From: Saccoglossus kowalevskii
Lineage: Eukaryota; Hemichordata; Enteropneusta; Harrimaniidae
Direction of reading: 5' to 3'
DNA length: 44,099 nt
Assembly (NCBI RefSeq): GCF_000003605.2
Contig: NW_003150758.1
Location: 234,752 to 278,850 of the forward strand
Position 1 is the stretch's first letter. Each line of letters opens with the position of its first letter. Positions 25,041-36,831 of this stretch are shown piece after piece. Under the pieces are notes generated by a model, which did no database searches, was not told the origin of the DNA, and saw nothing but the letters and a program-made list of their open reading frames with translations. The translations under genes were made by a program, and so were the position numbers.

Positions 25041-25057
25041 TTCACGTTCGCTGGGCC

Positions 25058-25130
25058 ACCGGAAGTATGTTAAATTGACCACTTGTGATTTGAATTAAAC
25101 TCAACATGGCCGCCGAAACACGTAGCCAAT
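25058..25130. promoter_or_regulatory. ETS + YY1 + CCAAT motif cluster
   Basis: ACCGGAAGT (25058-25066) is a consensus ETS site, AACATGGCCGCC (25103-25114) a YY1-type site, and GCCAAT (25125-25130) a CCAAT box. The three often mark housekeeping transcription starts in animals. The ATG within the YY1 motif opens only an 11-codon frame, so no gene is attached here. Confidence 0.3.
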
Positions 25131-25539
25131 CACAATTTTGAGAGTTTTGCGCACCGCTGCATATTATTCCCTACTAACTAGTCAACATGAAATAGTCACC
25201 ATATTCTGGGTTTCAGAAATTGACCTTAGAATGTAATCAATCCAGTCTTGCAGATCACAAGGGAAACATGAAGGTAGCTTAGAAGCGGGAGTACCTTAGA
25301 GTTTTCATGCGACGATACACTTATGATGAAATTGTTTTTGCGTATCTGTTAATCGACTTAATTAGCAGAATGACTGTGTTATGCCTGGCACCGTTTAGGC
25401 CATGTGATGTTTTGGACGGAACTTGGCTCAGTGATTTGGAACTAATTACGAGATAACCGTCGCTATTCGGACTACTATTTCTGACAGTTGGTATTCGTAG
25501 TTATTAATGTAGTGAAGATTAATCAAAAAATATGACGTG

Positions 25540-25950
25540 TTCAGTACTTAGTGTGATTGGCTGTATGATTGAAGGCCACGCCCTAGAGTCGTTTTACTGC
25601 TTTGTAATTGGTTAGAGTTTTGAAAAAGAATAAAGTTGTTTTAGTTGGTCTTGGCGAGTACACCAGAACAGACGAGTCCTGGAGAGTCTTGACGCAATCT
25701 AGAGAGAGTCTTGGGTCAGCCTTGCGTTAGTCTTGGGGACTTTTCCCCAGGGCGCTGTGTCTTATAGAGTGCTCGACTGATCGACTAAGACGTATTTCGT
25801 AGTGTGTGTCTATTTGACTGTAAAAGTTTAAGTGACTTTCCCGATCCCGTACCTCAAGCGGACGCGATATAGAGACGAGACGATATTCCCCCTGACACGT
25901 GTGGATAAACCCAGAGGAAAAGATTTTACCCCTGATACACTCATAATAAG
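25540..25950. other. GC-richer promoter- or LTR-like segment
   Basis: GTGATTGGCT and AATTGG (CCAAT boxes), CCACGCCC (a KLF/Sp-type box) and GAATAAAG precede a stretch richer in G and C. That stretch has loose repeats of GAGAGTCTTG and ends near CCCCTGATACACTC. The layout resembles a U3-R-U5 LTR or a promoter with a leader. Defined ends and a target duplication were not found. Minus-strand frames here are short and unremarkable. Confidence 0.25.
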
Positions 25951-26689
25951 ATGTTAACCTGTTGTCCCAAGAATCTATCATGGTATTGTGGGTCACATTG
26001 GGAACATGAATCTAAACAAATCCCTTCTGCTTTGCAGTGAGCATACATATCTAAATCTACCGTCGAGTTATTTTGTGAACTTACATACACACATACACAT
26101 GAGATTTGCGCAGCTTTGCTCTGGCGCAAGTAATAGTAATTACAAACACATTAACTACGCGTGGTAATTACATGTGATGAGCATGTTTTTTTTTTCCAAA
26201 CTTTAACACTGAGCACTGTTGACACCATGGCAGTCTAGTTTTTCAAGTTATTGTTAGCTATCTCTCCCTTGTTGCTCTATTGTGAATATAGGTACGCATG
26301 CACTATGACATTGACAGTTGACCTTTGGTCCTGAAAATTTAAACAGGTCTTGTGGAACTTGCATGTTATATTGAGATAATAGATACACACAAAATGTGAC
26401 CTTCGAATTCACCAACAATTTCATTAACATTTCATTTTTTTTCATTCATACTAAATTTTGTGTCAAAGATAATATCTATCTATTTTAAATTTCTGCACTT
26501 GAAAAGGGGTATAATTTTACAAAAATAAACCTTTGATAAATTTAAAGCGGCACACATTCCAAATTGGTTTAAGCCAGTAATCTGCACCTGAAATACGTTG
26601 CACACTTGTTTTAATCTTGACAGTACGGTATGCTGCGAGGTTTTCCTTTATATGTGACAGAAATCCAACCACATTCGATAATACGCGTT

Positions 26690-26900
26690 CTTGTTCGAAC
26701 GAGCGGTAGTAGGGGCCGAATGTAAGAACGATCGAGCGTCTTGTTTAGCGAGCGGGAAATCTCCCACGGGCAAGGACTCCAGCGCAGTGATAATAACAAA
26801 AGATTAAATTGGAGTGGGCGTGTACATTTCCGTTACGTGTCACCTTACTATATACTACCGGCGCCACCCAAGTATTGATTTTCCAATATTACGGCGTACT
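26690..26900. other. CpG-containing segment with E2F- and KLF-like motifs
   Basis: GTTCGAACGAGCGG, GAGCGGGAAA (E2F-like), GTGGGCGTG (KLF-like), TTACGTGTCACC and CCGGCGCCACCC fall within 210 bases of otherwise AT-rich sequence. It might be a promoter or an unmethylated island; no open frame is convincingly linked to it. Confidence 0.2.
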
Positions 26901-28819
26901 ACGCGAAGGTTATACGTGGCCAAAGCTTAACACGGCAACATTTTTCTCAATTCAGTCACCGTGTTTGCACGTAGTTTAGATCATTACGCGATCGAGTATT
27001 ACGCAGTGAAATGGAATGAATACTTACTAGCTGAACGACAAGATGAGTAAAATGTTTTTGTTCAAAAAATGCTGTGCTATCCAGACTGTCAATAAACCTG
27101 GACTTTGCTGTGAATTGTCTTTCACGTTGTTATATAACACCAGGGAGTTACTGAATACCTCACGTTATGACCAAGCTTTGCTGATTATACATCGACAGGG
27201 GAAGCCATTATGCTGAAGGGAAATCACGTTATCAATTCATCAAACAAGTTATAGTTAGATGTAGGTAGATGAGGACACCTCATGTTTATAGATTTGTAGG
27301 TTGCAAACAGTTAAATATATATTCAAAGCATTTATTTAAAAGCAAATATATGTATTTACTACGCACTCGAACGTATTTTAAGTACAGTTAAAAAAACGCG
27401 TTTTTAACGTATTTAAAGTGTCAAAAAGGAATACGATACTAGTACACGGTAGCCACCTAGACTCTGGAAATGTTATAGTCGTATATGACTCGGCGAAGCG
27501 GATATATAGAATAAATGTGGCCCTACAATTGCAGATGTACTAATCTCGTATGACTCTTTTCATCTAGTACCTCTAATATTAATGCTAAGAAAATCTAGAA
27601 CAAATCCAATAGCAGAAATAATGAAAATATCAAAACAAAATTTGAGATGTAATAGAAACTCAAGGAATAAAAAGGAGTGAAACTATTTAAATTATTTGCC
27701 AATAAACAATTTTATTTGTTTACGATACAGTCTATGTTGACACACATACCATAAAATGTGCTGACATTTTAATAGAACAGCGATCATAATAAGAGAAAGA
27801 TAAAGTTCAACTAAAATCAAATTTTAATAATTGCTGTTATCAGTTTGGCAACACTGTAGAAAAACCGACCCTCGTCATCAGTGTCGCCGAAATGGACATT
27901 ACTGAAGCCAACACATTGTAAATAGTGAGTTGACTAATAGTTCTAGTTCTAGTCACCTTAGCTGACAGGAGATGACAATTCAATGACAACATTGGTGTTG
28001 TTCTTAAACGTAAAATCACATGCCGATATATAGAATGTAAGTATCTCAAAGTTCAACGCGCACACCCTTTGCAAAAAGCTGGTATTAACTGACAGTTTCG
28101 ACAGTAACACTTTATTTTTTCAAAATGGAATTATTTTGTCCATGTTTATTTCATTTATGCACGAAATGTGTGATAATGTAGTATTGTGATGATAATATAG
28201 CAGGAAAACGTATGCATATCCCACGATAATATGTTTTCCGTCATACAGTACACCGGGTTTTACTACAATGAAAACTGTTCCATAAATGGCAACCAATGTC
28301 CATTATTACTCAAATCAATATGAGACGAATATTAATAGTGTCTCTTCTCTTCAATCACGTCGTTTTCACCGGACGTAGCTGATTTGGGGCTTTAATTTGT
28401 CACAGAGACGATTATTGCAGATACAAAGTTGAGTGAAAATGATGTTCTTGTTTGTGAATAGTACAATTTCCTTTTAATTGAATATTTTCAAGCTAATCGA
28501 TCAAGTAGGTTACGTAATAAACTTCAGGGTTCAACTAAAAATTAGTTTACGTAATATTTCGGCGACACCAGATCTACTGTATTTTTTTACAGCACTCATA
28601 ATCAATGGAACAAATCGTTTTCATTCTACTAGTTAGTTAGAAAATAATTACCAGTTCGATTTTTTTTTCGTCTTGCCCACACACATCCCAAAGAGTATAT
28701 GACAACTGAAGAAGTGCATGCACATTTCATGTTCGAAGTTATGTTGTTAAGATACCGATTATACAGCCTAGCGATGTTCATAAAGAAATCACTATGAAAC
28801 AATCTCAAATGCATTTAAG
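26900..28819. other. Intergenic, no gene recognised
   Basis: AT-rich. A near-perfect palindrome, GTTAAAAAAACGCGTTTTTAAC, sits near 27388-27409 between two similar words (ACGTATTTTAAGTA and ACGTATTTAAAGTG). Nothing coding seen. Confidence 0.5.
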
Positions 28820-28949
28820 TTGATAAATATGCTGCAAAGTGATAAGCTAATTATTTCTAGAGAATGTCTAATACGAGTACTCTATTTGGGCGAAACTATA
28901 AACATTATCATAACGTGCAGTCATTACCCATTCATGTTTGGTTGCCTGA

Positions 28950-29568
28950 GTGAAACATATTTGTCGGCTCAGTCTACAGGTGTTCCAAATTTACAGAGAA
29001 ATTGTAAGATCTTCCCAAGCTAAGGTTATAACGATACAGCTTTATAACATACAAAACATGTACTGTAGAAGTATCTCTGTCTTAGAAATCACCCTGCGTG
29101 AAAACGCTCGAGACACCATTGTGAATCATTGTGTATTCAGCTGGGATGTGTATACACCAACCAACGCTCAAGTCGATCACGAATATGTATTATGTCGCTT
29201 AGTATGCAAGATGTACACTTGGGACCATGTGACGTATGTTGTATTTTGGTGGATGCATTACCATCTAGTGAAAGCACTCACAAGCAATGACCTATCAAGG
29301 GATTATTAGCAGAGTATTGATTTTACGGTTGATTTCATTTTCATTTTCTTGTTTCAAGACAGAATTGTTAAAAATGAATACGGTGATCGGAATAGCATAC
29401 GTCGACGTTGCTCATGTGATAAATCTGTGTATACCTTCAACCGCGTTAATTTTGCGAGAAACACATTTCTGCGAATTTCGCAAGTCATTAAAAATTGTAG
29501 CGTTTTGTAGCATGTACATTTCTCTGGAGTTCAACAATACGGAGTGTCAGCGACAGTCTTTGTAAATG
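28950..29568 (+). other. Two overlapping open frames, unrecognised, probably chance
   Basis: Frames of 119 codons (28950-29309) and 92 codons (29287-29565 plus stop) overlap by 23 bases. They are long for this base composition, but they lack recognisable motifs, are rich in Cys, Trp and Met, and have no coding-like periodicity that I can judge. They could equally be chance frames or decayed element sequence. Confidence 0.12.
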
Positions 29569-29569
29569 C

Positions 29570-30600
29570 CAGAATGGGTGGTATATTATTCATTCGATGC
29601 CTATTAATGCGATCGCAGTGGTGATTTGTTAGCACGGCTAATTAAAATAAATCCTCAACCACTCCAACTAACTGGGTTACTGAAGTCATATGTAAATACG
29701 TATGCTCATATCCATATCCATTTCATACATATAACATACGTTCTTTACAATTTGTGAGTGGGTGTCACAGCATGTTGGTAAAATATCATGGACTTTCAGT
29801 GCTTTGGTGTGTTGACAGTGTTGATAAGAAAAGAGGCGTACCTTGCGGCTTTCCAGCACATAGAAAATAATATTCATTCATTATTTTCACCAATTCTAAG
29901 GTATTTACATATAAATACACTTAGAACAAACTCCACACAGCCGAGGAATTTATTATTTTTCATTCTCCAATAAGTGCTTTCAGTGGTGCTTGTATATACA
30001 AGTATTTGATTTGCACTCTCCGGTGTTTTGTCGTTACAGTAGAATTTAGTTCTAACTACTGTACGTTATATTGCGCTTAGTCTAATTGTCAATGAGTAAA
30101 ATTCATGGTGTATTCTATAGATGCAATTGTACCCATGTGTATATGACTGTCACTACACAGAAAAATACTTGTTTTCTCTGGTGGAGTCATTGTCATGGAA
30201 ACAGAAACTATTTTGTCGTGAATGGTGTCACATCATAACACATAATTATTGACACAGCTTCAGAATAAAAGACACTATATGACACTACCTCGTTCGCCTA
30301 TCAGCTTACCATCTTTATTGACTTGTATCACTCATTTACGTGACAGCAGACTGTAGAAATCACAATAGAAAACCAGCTCCAAAACAATGTCAAATCACCG
30401 AATGTATTTTTACATTATTCATAAAGCTGAATTAACATAATTTTTAAAAACGTAATATACTACATTGGGTGATTGTTATCGTAAAAACAAAATATTGCTT
30501 TTGCAACAATAATAGGAGTATTCGTTCGATCGGAAATGAAAAGAAAAAACAAACAAACAAAAACAGTAAGCATGTGCAGTGATTGTTATTGAACGTACAA
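29570..30600. other. Intergenic, downstream of the GPCR gene
   Basis: AT-rich with only short frames; possible 3' flank of the receptor transcript on the side nearest 30600. Confidence 0.45.
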
Positions 30601-30605
30601 ACACA

Positions 30606-30611
30606 TTTAAT
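30606..30611 (-). terminator. Possible polyadenylation signal of the GPCR gene
   Basis: ATTAAA on the minus strand lies about 100 bases beyond the receptor stop codon. It is the most common variant of AATAAA. No transcript data are available, and such hexamers occur by chance in AT-rich DNA. Confidence 0.25.
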
Positions 30612-30707
30612 CAAGTTGCATTGTCAAGTATTTTTTTCTCGTTTTTGTACAAGTTCATTATGCTCATAATAATATATAAATTAATAGCGTTTAGCCATTC
30701 TTTGTGT

Positions 30708-31712
30708 TCAAACTTTGGTCTGTTTATCGCGGATTCGCAAGTCCTCTTTCAAAGATCGACGGAGATCTTGTTTAAAGAATGCGTAGACCAAGGGATTAAG
30801 GGAGCAGTTGGCGAAGCACATAATCTGGCTGCAATAGAAAGACCCGTGGAGTATCAACGAGTTGTCATGCGACAGTGTCGAGTACACGCGAATGGTCCAA
30901 AATGGCATCCAACATGCTACAAACACAGCCACAGCCATTAAGACCATCAACCCGACGCGGCCTAACTTTGAATGTTGTCGATTTGGTTTACCTGGTTTTG
31001 AGCTCTGTGCCAGATACAGATGAAACATAATCCGTGAGTAGCATATACTGATAACAACCAAAGGTAGTATAAACCCGATCACAAATGAATACAGACTGAA
31101 TAGCTCCATCACCCATTGACAATCAGTACACATAATGTTACACGATACAGTTCCAAGAGTGTCCTGTACAGTAGCATACATCCAAAGCGGCACAGTTACC
31201 GTCAACGAGAGCAGCCAGAGAATGACGCAAACCACTCTCACCTGTAGTAGACTGCGGTTGTTCTGAGCCCAGACGGCGTGTACGATCGCAATATAGCGGT
31301 CAAAGCTCATTGCAGCAAGCGTGAATATTCCCGTGAACAGGTACATACCGTCAATTCCGGTGACAATCTTGCAGAGAATCTCTCCGAAAATCCATCTCTT
31401 GGTGAAATATGTCGTGGTGGTGAAAATCATGTTGAGGGAAAACAGAAAATCCGCTGAAGCAAGGTTGAGAATATACAAGTTGGGCACGGTTTTGAGTGTT
31501 GGGTGGCGTATAATGACACATATTACGGTGCCGTTGCCTATAAGACTTGTCACTATGATCGCGCTGAAACTCAGGGGAAGAAAAATCGTGAAGAACCACG
31601 TCGGCAATCCGCTTCGGTTATCAACACTGGTTTCGTTGGCAAACACATCAAACGTTGAATTGTAGTCCACAGATAGATTGCTAGCAAAACTGTATTCTTT
31701 CGTTGTAGACAT
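30708..31712 (-). CDS. Somatostatin/allatostatin-C-type neuropeptide GPCR, single exon, complete
   Basis: A 334-residue seven-helix receptor, expected at the plasma membrane. Seen: an N-terminus of about 38 residues with four N-glycosylation sequons (N12, N18, N26, N32) and no obvious signal peptide; TM1 about 39-68 with GN at 59-60; TM2 about 75-100 with LNLASAD ending at D88; TM3 about 111-143 with C114, D121 (position 3.32) and DRY at 138-140; W166 in TM4; P217 and Y225 in TM5; CWMP at 267-270 in TM6; NPLVY at 306-310 in TM7. Known: an Asp at 3.32 together with a TM7 of the form NSxxNPxxY is typical of the somatostatin, opioid, galanin and allatostatin-C receptors, which usually couple to Gi/o. 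Inferred: a peptide ligand. The second extracellular loop has three cysteines (191, 195, 198), and the tail of about 22 residues lacks a palmitoylation cysteine. The ATG has a purine at -3. The exact ligand cannot be assigned. Confidence 0.93.
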   Translation of the reverse strand: MSTTKEYSFASNLSVDYNSTFDVFANETSVDNRSGLPTWFFTIFLPLSFSAIIVTSLIGNGTVICVIIRHPTLKTVPNLYILNLASADFLFSLNMIFTTTTYFTKRWIFGEILCKIVTGIDGMYLFTGIFTLAAMSFDRYIAIVHAVWAQNNRSLLQVRVVCVILWLLSLTVTVPLWMYATVQDTLGTVSCNIMCTDCQWVMELFSLYSFVIGFILPLVVISICYSRIMFHLYLAQSSKPGKPNRQHSKLGRVGLMVLMAVAVFVACWMPFWTIRVYSTLSHDNSLILHGSFYCSQIMCFANCSLNPLVYAFFKQDLRRSLKEDLRIRDKQTKV

Positions 31713-31837
31713 TGCTGGCTGTAAATTTCAAACGTAACACTTGTATAAGTCAACAACAGCAAGCCGTCCTCGGCGCTGTATTGCTGGCGCTATAGTCAGT
31801 AGTGAAATGCTCGGGGATCTAAGCTGCAACTCAACTT

Positions 31838-31867
31838 ATTTTAAACCCACTGATGCGTGCCACGTCA
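31838..31867 (-). promoter_or_regulatory. Putative core promoter of the GPCR gene (TATA-like plus CRE-like)
   Basis: Read on the minus strand, TGACGTGG (31867-31860), a CRE-like half site, is followed by TTTAAAAT (31845-31838), a TATA-like box about 125 bases upstream of the receptor ATG. A pyrimidine-rich initiator-like TTTCACT lies about 30 bases further on. The spacing suits a short 5' leader without an intron. This is motif evidence only. Confidence 0.35.
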
Positions 31868-32589
31868 CAGTGGCCATCTGAATCGATTGTTTTGTTTACC
31901 ACACTGTATGTGCTCACTCAAAATAGAAGAACCTAATATCCGATTATAGCAGCTCACTCAATCATTTTTCCGACATTATCCAACATAACGTAATGTTGCA
32001 TGGAGGCACTTGCATTATACTTGTTTCAAATGCCAAACAAATAGTCATTAATATTGGGAAAATCCTCACACATTAATTTTATCACATTTTACATTCATTC
32101 TCAGTGGTGACCAATTCGTCGTTGCGCAGTACAAATGGAAATACAACCTATTGATTGGATGCTTCTTCCTAAAAGTGCGCCATCAGTGACAACATTTATG
32201 CATTTATTATAATATGCTGCTAATGGACACTAAAAAATTGCGAACATTCTAAATATATTTTGGATATATATGTTTAAATATATATGTTTAACATCGAAGA
32301 AATATTCAGAGCGAAAATTACACACGACGCCATTACGCAGCAATATTATTGATAGCGATATATCAAAGTGTTATTTTTAAGAAGGCATATTTTGTTGAAT
32401 GAAAGAGATGTTTATTTTCTGTTTCAGAAGATATCAACCTTTAATAAACGTTAAAAGTGGAACATGTATATCTGTGTTGTAATATTAAATAATCTTAATA
32501 AATAATAAAATAACAACACATTAAAATCGCATCTTGCATCATATTTCAATTTATACTGCCAGTGGGACGTAAAGCAACATCATTTTTGT

Positions 32590-32603
32590 GGGGGGGGGGG
32601 GGG
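32590..32603 (+). repeat. G14 homopolymer
   Basis: Fourteen G followed by TGGGC. Its length is likely to be unreliable in the assembly. Confidence 0.9.
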
Positions 32604-33927
32604 TGGGCTTTACCTTGTTCTATTAGGGAACGTCTCACAACCTACAGTACATGTTTATCGGTTTTTGAAATAGTGAGCTGTAATAATAGCCTACTTCATA
32701 TGTGCCGCTGGCCAGGGCTAGCTTATATATGTTAGCCGCCTTTCTTAACAGGGATTTTCAACTAATCCCGCATGGTGGGAGCAAAGAATTACCCGTATTG
32801 TACGTGATTTCATCTCGAATGAAAAAAGGGCATAAGCACAGACGTTCGCTGTGCTGCTTGAATATACTACTAACTACATCTCCTCTTGGATATACGTTAA
32901 CAGGTAAATAGCCGCTGAGATACGGGTGAGAATGAACAAGTCGCAGAACTTGTTTTTTTCCTTCTGATAGGGTTTAGTTATCACTCGTTATATTGCCTAT
33001 TTGTACCTTTCAGTTGCCTTGGCATGGGTAAACCATATTATTTGAACCAGTGAACAAAACGGAGCAAATCTCGTGTCTCTGTCCCCAAGATCCTAGCGGC
33101 CATTACGCCTCGAACCCATTGATATTTGCTCATATGATTCACATGCACACTACAGGTTCGCTATATCTTCTTATATCGGTATTTAAAACAGGTTATTCAC
33201 CTAAATAAAATGTTCCCGGAACATTGACCATCCAAACAGGAATTGTTTTGTTTTCATTTTCCACACCGTCTAATTAATGACGTTGTACGTAACCTGGTGA
33301 AAAAGTGGCCAGTCAATATTCATCACGGAATGCGGTTTGGGTAAAATGCCCAATATCAGCTGATAATGATTATTGAGTTCAAATACAATCAATATATCCG
33401 TTTTAATAACTATCCAATATCTAACGGTCGGCGACTCTTTTATTTTCTCGCGGGCGGGGGGAGGGCTCAGACACATGGCTGAAATATAGCAAATTCACCC
33501 AAATACATTTAGCAATAAGCGTGACAAATTGAGAAAACAATCGATGTATACGTTTCGGTGTTCAAATGAGTGAGAAATCCCAAGTTCTAAACTATAAGAA
33601 TGTGACGACATGTAAATCGCTGCCATTTGTCAATTGTCCAACACTAATTACTGCATCTGTCTAGTATTTATACAGCATTTTGTTTTAGAAAGTAAATCTG
33701 TTTTGCTGTATGTTGTTGTGCAAAACATTTCACCATTTCTTTATACTCCCAAATTTAATTTAACTAAATTGTTTTTTATCTTAAACTTCATAAATGACTA
33801 TCATGATGTCTTAATATACAATTAACAGCATGCGATAATTTTAGATTAAATCTTCCCAATGTAAGATGATACATTCCGTTTTTTTATGCATTAATACTAT
33901 GCAAATTTATAAAAAAAAAAATATAAA

Positions 33928-34000
33928 ACATCCGCGCGCTAAATTCGAACCCAGAAATGAGGCTTTCATTGGCAAGGTAACGTTCATTACCATGAGCTTT
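33928..34000 (-). repeat. tRNA-like relic on the minus strand
   Basis: On the minus strand AGCTCATGGTAATGAACGTT is followed by TTGCC and then CTGGGTTCGAATTTAG. The A-box-like and B-box-like (GGTTCGAAT) parts are in tRNA order and spacing. The T-arm stem is imperfect and the acceptor stem does not pair, so it is a SINE or tRNA relic rather than a working tRNA. Confidence 0.35.
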
Positions 34001-35105
34001 TGTGGGTTAAATGTCATACACGCGTAAGACATTCTATGCGAGTAGTTTTTAACTGTCATTTGTAATTCAGAAACATTATAGGTATTTTATATAAAATGTT
34101 CACTCTCGATTCAATATAGAGATACTAACATGATCTATCAATTCAATGTACATATTGCTATGCTTAGACAGGGTGTTTCACTTTGTAAACACAGATTTGT
34201 TGGTTTCTTATGAAAACACATTTTCGAGAGATTAATCACCGACTCAATGATAAATGACCCAATGAGAAATAATGATAACCAAATTTATTTATTAATGGCC
34301 CAATTATGTTTTTCATCATTTTATGTAAACTCGGCGACATTATGGTGGCGGAAGTTATATTAATTGCCTTGTCCACAGCAATGGACATGGTGGAACAACA
34401 TTAAATTTAGATATACCTTATAAACTACTTATTTGTGATAACATTTCAGCTTACTTTATTACTCACAGAAATGAAATATTGACGTTGCAATAAGTATTGC
34501 AATAAGAAGTCTGAAAGATAGTGACTCAAAATATATTGACGGTAATTTAGTGAATATTTTTGTTGAGAACATTTTAAACCTTGCAATTAGAAAATTATAT
34601 TTTTATACTGTGTTTATTTTCCGATTTAGATTGTTGCACGTTTCCATTGTATGGGTCCATTGCATTCACACACAAATAGTACAACATGGGAGATATGTAC
34701 ACATTGTCATATTGCAGTAATCGTCTTATGAAAATATAACAATAACTTGTGTTCATGACACTATATTTTTCGCGGCTAACCCTTTAAAAAAAACAAATAA
34801 GGAAAACATTATGCATTGTATAATATTGTCTTTGGTGTTTAAAATGTTAAAAGTGCCTTAGATAGGAAAATAGTTTATCACCTTCAAAATTGTTGACGTT
34901 TTGTGCGAAATATAATTGACAAAATATAATAATTTGTGATCTGAGTGTTAAAATAGAATTTTCATGTAATTGGATTTGATAGTGCGATAACAATATATCA
35001 ATTATTTAATATTTAATCATCTGTACGAACATGTAATACAAAATGATCATATCGCACATTTGAAAATACTTTGAACATTGTCGCATACGACTTGATTACC
35101 ACTTC

Positions 35106-35560
35106 CGTGTGACTGAGAATGTTCTAGAACCGTACTGTGTCTGGGTGGATTTTTTAGAAACTGGTTGAATAGGTAATAGAACACTGTAGGAGGCAATAGA
35201 AAGTAATGGAACATTCTAGAAATTTGTAGTAAGTTCCAGACTCATTATGTATGATGATGTAATGGTCTATTTATAGACAGTGTGGGTATATATAGGGGAG
35301 TTGATCAGATCGGAGATCTCGTTGAATTGTGTTGGAGTTTAAGTATCTAGTTATTGGAGTAGTGGAGTTTTACCGCGTTATTGTACTTGATGTTTGCAGA
35401 GTATAATAATACCAGTACCAGTTGAAACCTCATCTGTTGACTCCGTGTTCGTATTTTATCATCGCCGCCAGAGAAGTCTTTTTGTTACTGTTGCCATTTT
35501 GGTATTTGAACCATCACACCTGTACTATACCAATTACGGTAATATTACGTTGCGTGTGAC
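35106..35560 (+). promoter_or_regulatory. Heat-shock-type promoter cassette or solo LTR, flanked by 8-bp direct repeats
   Basis: Two perfect three-unit heat-shock elements (GAAnnTTCnnGAA) lie at 35117-35129 and 35209-35221, with further GAA units between them. A strong TATA box, TATATATA, follows at 35287-35294, placing a start near 35317. This is the layout of an HSF-driven promoter. CGTGTGAC occurs at both 35106-35113 and 35553-35560, so the interval could be an inserted unit such as a solo LTR; typical TG..CA ends and terminal inverted repeats are not clear. No heat-shock protein frame follows. The 76-codon frame inside (35394-35624) looks non-coding. Confidence 0.4.
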
Positions 35561-36831
35561 AAACATATACACTAGCAGAAACCTTGAGTTGAGTTTCCTA
35601 TTTTTAAAATGTCTGATGTTCTAAAGTAATCAAACGGACTGATGTGTCTGAAGTTTTAGTAGTGCCATTGAATTAAGCAAGGAAATGAAGGTCCTTTTCT
35701 GAAATGTTTTTTTTTCCTCAATTGCCCAATTATATTGAATGTAGGCCATCCAAATTCTGAAAGAGACAAATTAATCAACGCATATGTTAATTTCATACAT
35801 GTGTAAGTATTGTCAGGTACTCGTTATTGACATTTAAATTCGTTATATTGTTGTGTGTATTCAGCTATTGATTAGAAAGTAAGTCAAATTTATAAGAATG
35901 AAGACGAGATGTCTACTTTGTTACAATGCCTACAATGTTATTACTTGCACGTTTTATTGCTTTCGCTGGAAATTTTGTCTCTTTAAAAAAACTAAAACTA
36001 ATACTGTTAATGTTACATATGTATACATAATTTACAGTGCTTATACTGGTGTGCATATCCGGGTATTCAATATATAATGAGAAAAGTATATAATATTCGA
36101 GACAAAACGTCTAATTTGTCACAACAATATATTAAATGATTGCTTAGCAAATGTGCGCAATTCTAGATGAAACTACTACAATATTGATAGCGCCATGATT
36201 TAAATAAATCGCATCGGACAGTTTTTATTTCATAGTCAAACCTGTATAAATTGTGCTACATTTGTGCAAAAGTAGAGTGTGTGCACTTACATAAATATCA
36301 CTATAAAATGCAAATACCATTTCTGACACCATGACATATATTGATGAATATCTATTGCATTCTCAATATTGATTGCAATTTAATAAAAAGAAATAGGCTG
36401 TGATATTATTTGAACTTGAAAGTGTATGTATGTTACATTAATCTGCGGCAGCAATATAAACTTATAAATACTGTGACAGTGTTATACATTTAAACTATAA
36501 TCTTTGAATTCATTGTCATCTAGTATGGCCATGCATAATAATTCTACGCGCTCATAAACAAGTATTTATTTAATGTTTAAACTTCAACGTTTGCATCTCC
36601 AATATACCTCAAGGATACTGCGATGTGTAACATTAACATTTTCAATTCAATCGCGTTACTTCTGCTCTTCGATTTCGTTCTAACCTTGTTTTACCAAACA
36701 ACACGTCCTCTTTTTAGTTAAATACAAATAAACTTCTTAAATATTATTTTTTCAAAAAAACTGGTTTTACAAAATTACTTTTAAAGAGATGACGATCCCT
36801 GAATGTTCATACTATGGTTAACAATGATCTG
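35561..36831. other. Intergenic, no gene recognised
   Basis: AT-rich with frequent stops in every frame and no recognised element. Confidence 0.5.

Larger units (their letters stand above)
31870..35105. other. Intergenic, upstream of the GPCR gene
   Basis: AT-rich, with the G14 run and a tRNA-like relic. One exon-like interval at about 32752-32906, bounded by TTTCTTAACAG and AACAG/GTAAAT, has an open frame of about 50 codons but no recognisable product. Confidence 0.45.

Noticed and set aside
30579-30941. 120-codon plus-strand frame
   Set aside because: Partly antisense to the receptor gene, with no independent features.
31321-31665. 114-codon plus-strand frame
   Set aside because: Antisense shadow of the receptor coding sequence.
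31571-31762. Apparent upstream frame overlapping the receptor start
   Set aside because: It begins at TTG, not ATG, and is an off-frame reading of the 5' leader.
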